Shown: positions 57,566 through 64,000 of the stretch, one piece after another | How the letters are laid out: every line of letters begins with the position of its first letter | How positions within the stretch are numbered: position 1 is the first letter of the stretch | Origin: Cyprinodon diabolis | Taxonomy: Eukaryota > Chordata > Actinopteri > Cyprinodontiformes > Cyprinodontidae | Direction: 5' to 3' | DNA: 64,000 nt | Assembly: GCA_030533445.1 (NCBI GenBank) | Contig: CM060073.1 | Span: 40,577,428 to 40,641,427 of the forward strand | Notes under the pieces: model-generated | The model's database searches: none | Seen by the model: only the letters and a program-made list of their open reading frames with translations | What the model was told of the DNA's origin: nothing | Made by a program: the position numbers and the translations under genes

Positions 57566-60500
57566 CTGCCATGTGAGGAAATAAAGCAGATAGAAAGAGG
57601 CTTAGATTATCCATCCACTTGTTTCAAAGCAGCTGAAGGAGGCGAATGAGTGATTATTTAAAAAAAAATTATAGACAAGATATGAGAACTTTAAAACGTG
57701 ACACTTCTCATATCAACTAGTCACCACATCACAACGAGGCGAGCAAAAGAGGATGTTACGGCTTATTTAGATGGTATGCTTACATGATATAAAAAAAGGA
57801 ACATGAGAAAATGTACAGAAAACGTGTTAAATGAGCAGCTATTTTTGGTCATTTACAGTTACATTTCTACAAAACATACCTGCCGCTATTAGCACTGAAC
57901 CTCATAAGCTGCTTGTCGAAGCATAAAAGCAGGAAAAATGTTAGTAAGCGCAGAATTCATACCAGAATCAACCAAATGTTGGGTTTCAGGATAAACAGGA
58001 GGTTTAGCAGTGTAAAAAAATAAAACTGTCTCTCCTCTCAAATGTTTGGCAAGAAAAGAAAGAAAACAAATAAAGGCAGTCAGGAAGAAGAAAGGTCTCT
58101 TACCCTCTGGTTTTGAGTCTGGCTTGTTCTCTCTCTTCCTCTTTTTCCGCTTTCCCTGCACAGATACAACAATGCTGTTAAAAACTGTTTCTAACAGCGG
58201 AAGTAAAACCACCTCAACAACTTTGGTTCATGAGATCAAAAGTGCAAACGCTTAAATTAACCAATACAGTCATACCCGACTGAAACTGGCAGGAATTGAA
58301 CTCATATTGATACCTTCTCCTACTCAAGCGAGATCAGATTAGGGAAACATGTTACTCACGTAGTTATCTCGTGCCGACCATCCAGGATAGAGCTGGGAGT
58401 GCAGTTGCCTTTCTTTTCTGGCCAGCTCGTAGTATTTGGCTTGCTCCTCTCTGGACAGCGAATGCCACTGTAAACACAGGATCATTAAAAACAATCCATG
58501 CATCACTTAGACCAGCAGAGGAAATGAGCATCTAACAGGTTAAGCAATTTTCTCAGTCAATATACATCCAACGGGTCTCTTGTAAATATATAAATCAATT
58601 AGTAACACTTTGATTAACACATTATTGAAAGGATGAAGGAAAAAATGTGGAAAAATGACAAAGGAAAAACAAAAAAGCAACTGAAAGAGCTTTCTTATTA
58701 CAAAGGTTTGACACAAGAAGAATGATTTCAAAGCAAGCAAAGAGCTTTTGCAAGACTGTCTTTTTTTTGTTGGAAAACATGCTGACAGCACCAGATACAG
58801 AAGTCTTACAAAACTTCTGAGGGCCCCAGTGAATACCGCTGGGGCCCTAATCTGGTAGCAGAAAGAACCACAAATGGGATTTGGAAAGAAAACATTTCTC
58901 ACAGAGGAGAATAAAAATAAAAGGTTTGTTTAAAACCCAGGGGTGCATGAAACAGCTTTAGGAGGACCTAAGATATGCAGTTAGTTTAAAGATAACACGG
59001 GTAATGTATGAAAAAACGCAAACGACACACGACTCAACTGAAGAAGATAAAAGATTCTGCAGATCTTTTTTTTTTTAACCTTTATTTATACAAATAACTT
59101 TATTAGGGAACTGCATGATACCAGTCAGTAATTAAATATAGAAACAATTAAATTCTACCTTAATATATTAAAAGAATATAGAAGAAACACCACAGCTACA
59201 GCACATTAAACCCCTCTATGCCCTCTAACAACATGTTACCTCATTACACTGCAAACCATGTAAATCTAAGTACGTCAATTTTTCTTGAAATAAGCAGGTA
59301 AGTGAGGCTCTTTGCCAATGGAATAAGACAATTTGCATATGAAATAAAAAAAAACAACTCCATTGTCTTATTTCAAGTCCATAATATCTAACTATCTTAT
59401 TTTAAAAGTAAAAATACTCATTCCATTCTCAGATCATGTTATTTACCTACCCAAATTAGGGGTGAATACATTTAATTTGTGAAACTTCTTATTTTTAGAT
59501 AGTTTTTGCAGTGCAGTCCTGACCCAGCAGAGGTTTTAGAGACAACTTAAGTGAATGAAATACTTAGAGGTTCAATTGCAGTTTATCACACTCTAAAAAT
59601 ATGTTAAAGCTTGTTTAATGTTAGCTACAAGCATTTGAACAAGCCAGTAGGCCTAATTATTGGGATTAAAATCTTGGTATGTGCTTCCACGTCACATTAA
59701 TGGAAGAGAACTAAACCAATGATGTAGCATGGAGGTGGGAATATCATAGTGTGTGTCTTTCTTTCAGGATATAGTTCTCATCAACAATCTAGAAGTTAAG
59801 AAAGGACTAAAACCTTGTATAAGAGAATTTGAAGTTGAAATGAAGGCGACTCGTTATATAAGAAAATAATCCAGTGTTACACAGTCAAGGAGACTTTTAT
59901 GTGGTTCCGGGGAAAGAAAATTAAGCTGCCCAGTTAACTTTTAGACTTGAATGAACTGAAACTCTATGGAAACAACAAAACAGATCAAACTGAACAGAGG
60001 AGATCATCAAAACCAAAGCATGTAATCAATTTGTTAATATATTGGTAATTTTAAAGCCGCCTTTAACAACAAATATCTACCTACTATTATTTAGATATCA
60101 CTATGAAAGAGCCTCCCATAGCTGATGTGTGGATTACTTAGGAAGTTCCTGATATCCATTGAGAACTTCATCTAAATAGACCCATTAGAAATCTATTTGC
60201 TGAGAAAAAGGTTGAGATGCTAAATGCATTTTTCCCCACAGTAGTTTTAAATTAACATTCATATCAATGCCAGTGCTTCTTACCCGTCTCCCAAGGATCT
60301 GGTTAATCGCGGCGCTTTCTTTCAGGGTGCACTCTGCCACTACCTTGGCCCTCATTTCCTTCATGTACAGCATGAAAGCGTTGAGAGGCTTCTTGATGTG
60401 AGGCTTCTTGTCCTCCTCTTTCTTGGAAGGAACAGGGGACTTCCTGCTAGTCAGAAACAGTGAAAGATTCTGTCAGCCATGTTCCTTTCGCTGGAGCGGC

Positions 60501-63473
60501 ATCGCTTACTATTGGCTTTATTTGCCGCTTACGCATGCATGGAGGGGCTGATGTTGTCGACGTTAGGTTCTTGCTTTATGGCTGGTGAGACGATGGCGGG
60601 ATGGGGGATGCCGGTCTGATGGAGGCTGTGCGGAGGAGGGGTCACCATGTGAGGGGAGAAACGGCTGGACACCAAGCTGGGTAGGTGACAAGAGGCAACA
60701 TTTTAACAGCCTTGCTTTAACAGGCAGTCTCTGTCGACTTGACGAGAAAAGGTTCGGCTCGTTTGGCAGATTATGGCGCTGTCTTGCCCTCTGGGTAAAT
60801 TTACGGAGCCCGCTGCTTCTGTCTAGACTAAATTCATACTTACAAGGAGTACCTTGCTTTCTCTTTTTTTTTTTTTGTTCAAATAAAGACTTCTTCAAAA
60901 GCCCTTTTATTCACCAACGGCTGAAGGAAAGTGGAGTGAGGTGTTACCATGGTGACGGCATGGCCGTGACACCTGAAACCTTTCTCCTCACCACCTTCCA
61001 GACCGAGGAGAGTGTTCAGACAGCTTTCTGCACAGAACTCCTTAACAAAGTGGACCTCTCCATTTTCAGCTGTTGATGCAAAGGGGCATTGCAATCGAGA
61101 AAGGGCAACATCAAGCTCATTGAGCTCGCATCATACAAATTTATGTAAAAATCGACTTTTTCATTTAGTGAGATAATATGCTGAGCAATATACAAACATA
61201 TATACTCCATCCTCAAATGTAATTAGAACAAGACAAGCTCCTTTTTTCATTGTTTGAAACAGCAGCATCAAAGTTTGAGAGTTTGATAAATATGTAAAAA
61301 CTCTTCTATAAGAAAAACAAAACTTCTGCTTAAATCCATGTTCATTTACTGGATAAACAATATGTTTTCTTCTTCATAAAAAGTCAATTATAATGATGAA
61401 TGAATTTTAGACAAATTAATTTTAACAATGAATTTTAGAAAAATATTAATTTCAATAGGGAGAAAAAATATCTGATTGATTAATAACAATGAACGTGATT
61501 CAATATATCAGTGTCAATTAAAATCTAAGAAAATAGGATAAGATTGAGGGGAAAAAAATAGAAAAAAAAAACTTAAATAGCCACACTTCACTGAAAAATA
61601 AAAAAAAATTAATTAAGGTTTGCCAAAAAATTCAAATATGCTTGATGAGCATAAGATTCAGATAAATAGAAGTTGAATCTTTTCAAACAGAAATTGCAAC
61701 GTGCGTTAGTGGTGGCTGGCTAGGCTAATAACATTCACTCTTTTGTGGAGATTAAAACAAAGTGAAGAAAACAAAAAGTTAGTTATTACCAATTTTAGTG
61801 ATGTGCAAATTAAGGTCAGAGGAAATAAACCTGTAAGGGGCTATTTAAAAAGAAAAAGAGAACAGTTAACAGGAAGCTAAACATATGACACTTTTTATCC
61901 CTTCAAGAGTCCTAACCTGCCTTATAGAAAATGATGGTTCTAACGAGACCCTATAGTTAAGGTAAGGATTTAAATCATACGGGGAACAGAAAGAAAAACA
62001 GCTTTTGTCAGTCACTAAGCTTAACCAGCTAACTATAAACTGCTATGAACAGTTTATAATATCTGAAGCGTTACACTTAGTGCTGTGTCTGACTTCAGCT
62101 TCTAAAAATAATAGATGGCTGCTCATGACAGGGATGTTTGAGTTAATAATTAAAGCCTTTTAAAACCAAAGGATCTGAAACCTGTCATAAAGTTCGTCCT
62201 CTAGTAAAATGTATACAAAATACAAGATTTTTTTCAACTCTACTGTTTTTGTGAGAAGACATAATTATTGATATGTGACTGAGAGGTGTTCTGGCAAACA
62301 TGAGAGGGAATTTGTTGGTAGAAAGAAGTGAAAAAGTCCAAATAGTCATTATTCAGATAAATCCCTGCGGTATGAGAAGGAGACCAGGTAGAGCTGCACA
62401 AGTTATTGATCCAAGAGTTCCGATAGGTTGTTTTCTGATAGGATACTGATACTGCAGCATTGAGAATTTTTCGATACTGAGATTGACCGGATACAATATT
62501 AGCACAAATCACACCAACTTTTATCACTTCTTTTATAGTGCAGAATGTTAAAAAAGGATTGATCAAGTAATATCACTAAAACAGGGAACAAAAACAACAA
62601 GAGTTATAAAAAAAAAAACTGATTCATATAAAATTAATCATATTCTAACAATAGCAAAGTATGTCTATTAGTATGAAAATATTGGAGATTTTAGATGCCA
62701 GCTGATAAAATCCAATATGACTTTTTTGGCTAATATTGGATCGATATCCCTATCAAAGAAAACTAAATATTTCATCTCATACTATCACCGGAAGCCTCGT
62801 TACAAATGTTTTTAATTTTGAATGAGAGCCTGAGAGTTTAGTCCGATGGGACATGTGGATTTAGATAAGCTTTGATTTGTCCTAATCGATTCCCAGCCCT
62901 TTCATCTCTGCTTTACTTGTGGGTGTGTGTGTGAAAAGGCTCAGCACACCGGCCTGACCACAGAAGTTTAGCTCAAAGAGAGAAGAGAGGAGTGGAGTGC
63001 TGAATGCCAATAATGTGCTCGCTGCTTATGAAGCTCATTTTGCCTCTCTGTCAGTGTTGATGCTCACAAACCTACAGTATACGGAGCTGAAGTCAGAGCC
63101 TGCTCCTCATCTGTTAATTTTTCATCAAAGTAAGATTTAAATCTCTAAATTTTGTGGCTAAAAGTCGCCTAGCTGTTTTTCTTCTTTTTTTTTTTTTTTA
63201 ACAATGTGTACTCCAGTGATACCATAGAGTGAACAAAGAAAGTTTAAGACTACACTGCGGCCATTTCTATTGTTACAGCCTGGCAAAGAAAGCAGGGGAA
63301 ATGTGATTACAGCATGTCAAAGAAGCAAAAGATATTAGATGTCCGTCCCCTCGGGAAGGTGGTCGTGTTGCCGAACATGATCTGCTCACCTGGACATGGA
63401 CGCATTCATAGCCAACGTCGGATAGGGGTGACGGAATCCCCCTGGAGGGATGGAGTACATGGGCTGACCCTGC
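57084..63473 (-). CDS. tcf7l1: tcf7l1 (TCF/LEF HMG-box factor), 3' six exons, partial
   Basis: Nuclear DNA-binding partner of beta-catenin in canonical Wnt signalling; TCF7L1 acts mainly as a repressor. Six coding exons are visible with GT-AG junctions and compatible phases: 63390-63473, 60533-60676, 60284-60443, 58360-58467, 58104-58155 and 57084-57565. They encode in order a Tyr/Pro-rich linker ([12 protein letters not shown]), a linker containing IKQEP (a consensus SUMO site), the HMG box (start [20 protein letters not shown]), the basic tail GKRKKRKRE and an E-tail with two CtBP-type motifs, PLSLT and PLSLV. The E-tail stretch [15 protein letters not shown] is typical of TCF7L1, and the full C-clamp of TCF7/TCF7L2 E-isoforms is absent, so TCF7L1 is preferred over paralogues. 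The N-terminal beta-catenin-binding exons lie off the right edge. Teleosts carry a and b copies; I cannot tell which this is. Confidence 0.93.
58104..58155 (-). CDS. tcf7l1: tcf7l1 basic-tail exon
   Basis: 52-nt exon, acceptor TGTGCAG, donor G/GTAAGA. It encodes [17 protein letters not shown]: the basic patch after the HMG box that serves as nuclear localisation signal and adds DNA affinity. Its short length and position fit the alternatively used small exons of TCF genes. Confidence 0.85.
58360..58467 (-). CDS. tcf7l1: tcf7l1 HMG box, second half
   Basis: 108-nt phase-0 exon (36 codons), acceptor TTTACAG, donor TAC/GTGAGT. It encodes [20 protein letters not shown], then [16 protein letters not shown], completing the HMG box at its third helix. 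Confidence 0.95.
59247..59513. mobile_element. Short TIR element (MITE) in tcf7l1 intron
   Basis: Ends CACTGCAAA and, reversed, CACTGCAAAAACTATCTAAA; the interior repeats TTCTTGAAATAAG / CTTATTTCAAG in inverse orientation. About 267 bp, non-coding. CACTGCAAAAA-ended MITEs are common in fish. Confidence 0.65.
60284..60443 (-). CDS. tcf7l1: tcf7l1 HMG box, first half
   Basis: 160-nt exon, acceptor CTAGCAG, donor CGG/GTAAGA. It encodes [20 protein letters not shown] and on to [10 protein letters not shown], the first half of the sequence-specific HMG box that bends DNA at CTTTGA-type sites. It ends in phase 0 and joins directly to the exon starting WHSLSREEQ. Confidence 0.95.
60533..60676 (-). 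CDS. tcf7l1: tcf7l1 exon with SSRFSPHM and IKQEP
   Basis: 144-nt internal exon, acceptor CTACCCAG, donor GC/GTAAGC. It encodes [17 protein letters not shown], the conserved [10 protein letters not shown] and then [14 protein letters not shown]. The motif IKQEP fits psi-K-x-E, a consensus SUMO-conjugation site. Phases agree with both neighbouring exons. Confidence 0.9.
60700..63380. other. tcf7l1 intron
   Basis: Intronic DNA, mostly AT-rich, without exon or recognised element. The stretch 62890-63120 is GC-richer and exon-free (GGCTCAGCACACCGGCCTGA) and could be a conserved regulatory block. Confidence 0.5.
63390..63473 (-). CDS. tcf7l1: tcf7l1 linker exon
   Basis: 84-nt internal exon read on the minus strand. 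The acceptor is TTGCAG and the donor is AG/GTGAGC. It encodes [18 protein letters not shown] then LAMNASM, matching the TCF7L1 region upstream of the HMG box. It enters with one base and leaves with two bases of a split codon, completed as AGC (Ser) by the next exon. Confidence 0.9.
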
Positions 63474-63479
63474 CTGCAA

Positions 63480-64000
63480 GACAAGAAATGGGGAAAGAGT
63501 GAGCAAATGGCTGCGGTGTATAGAGGATCCAACAAAGCTGACAGCTAACCTAGCAGCACTAATCCTGCTCTCATCATCTCAAATCCCCTACTCTCGGAAC
63601 AGGACCGTTGCAATTCATTACCAGAACTGCAGAAATGTTCAAAAATTCCACCAGATATATGAAAATAACTTCCAATATTATATGGTTCAACTGTACTTAA
63701 ATAGTCCCAGAATCTATTTGGCTCCTTGTTAAGGAGCAGGGCAGTTACATGAATCGAAGACTGAGAGAATAATATGTCTAACATCTCAACATGTCACTTT
63801 AACTGCTATAAAGTTTTAAAAACAAAATATTTCATAATATTTAGCTATATTAATAATCAGCTGCAGACTAGAATTGAACAAGTCCTGACTGATCAGAACA
63901 TGGAAAATATTCCTACCAGGTCGTGCTAACATCAACATATTTTGGTGTCAACACTATTAGTGTGGGAGAAAGACACAAAGCTTGTTCTGTCCTGTACAAT
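63480..64000. other. tcf7l1 intron, 5' part cut by window edge
   Basis: Upstream of the first visible tcf7l1 exon on the minus strand. No further exon recognised before the right edge. Confidence 0.5.

Noticed and set aside
60585..61076. 163-codon plus frame
   Set aside because: Antisense over a tcf7l1 exon and continuing into intron with poly-Phe from a T run; not coding.
1..64000. tRNA, rRNA, CRISPR arrays, riboswitches, prokaryotic operons
   Set aside because: Looked for typical signatures; only the SINE's tRNA-like promoter was found. The window is eukaryotic.

Overview
The window looks like AT-rich nuclear DNA of a ray-finned fish, most likely a teleost. The evidence is spliced genes with GT-AG introns, vertebrate protein families, and a dense load of Tc1, hAT, PIF/Harbinger and non-LTR elements of teleost type. 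There are no operons and no bacterial or phage features.

Three host genes are recognised. (1) An intronless atypical dual-specificity phosphatase of the DUSP14/18/21 group lies at 26.5-27.06 kb (+). (2) A trans-Golgi network protein gene, tgoln2, occupies about 29.6-43.6 kb (-). It has a signal-peptide exon, one large exon of 69-bp tandem repeats plus the membrane span, a tail exon with the YQKL sorting signal, and a last exon that adds one residue and the stop. (3) The 3' half of tcf7l1, a Wnt-pathway HMG-box factor, lies at 57.0-63.5 kb (-); its 5' exons lie beyond the right edge. From memory, TGOLN2 and TCF7L1 are also neighbours in mammals, which supports both calls.

Most of the rest is transposon-derived. 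Left to right: a non-autonomous hAT (3.27-7.08 kb) with a Tc1 element inside whose transposase is unbroken (DD34E); a TIR element with a 38-bp palindrome (17.5-18.3 kb); a PIF/Harbinger element of about 6 kb (19.07-25.08 kb) with a decayed Myb-like gene (+) and a complete four-exon HARBI1-type transposase (-), whose third intron holds a hAT-like element, itself holding a long inverted-repeat element; a small element with 9-bp target duplications carrying the start of a RecQ-like helicase (28.8-29.4 kb); a second, gutted Harbinger with a dead LINE lodged in its terminal repeat (31.2-33.8 kb, inside tgoln2 intron 3); and a LINE split by a hAT that is itself split by a TTAA-flanked MITE (40.2-42.8 kb, tgoln2 intron 1).

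The stretch 45.8-56.6 kb between tgoln2 and tcf7l1 has no gene I can support. A few blocks there look like conserved non-coding DNA. The left 26 kb has only weak exon candidates (142-203; 12.3-14.9 kb minus; 16.7 kb). No tRNA, rRNA, CRISPR or prokaryotic signals were seen. All splice sites were read by eye and family calls were made from memory of the families.
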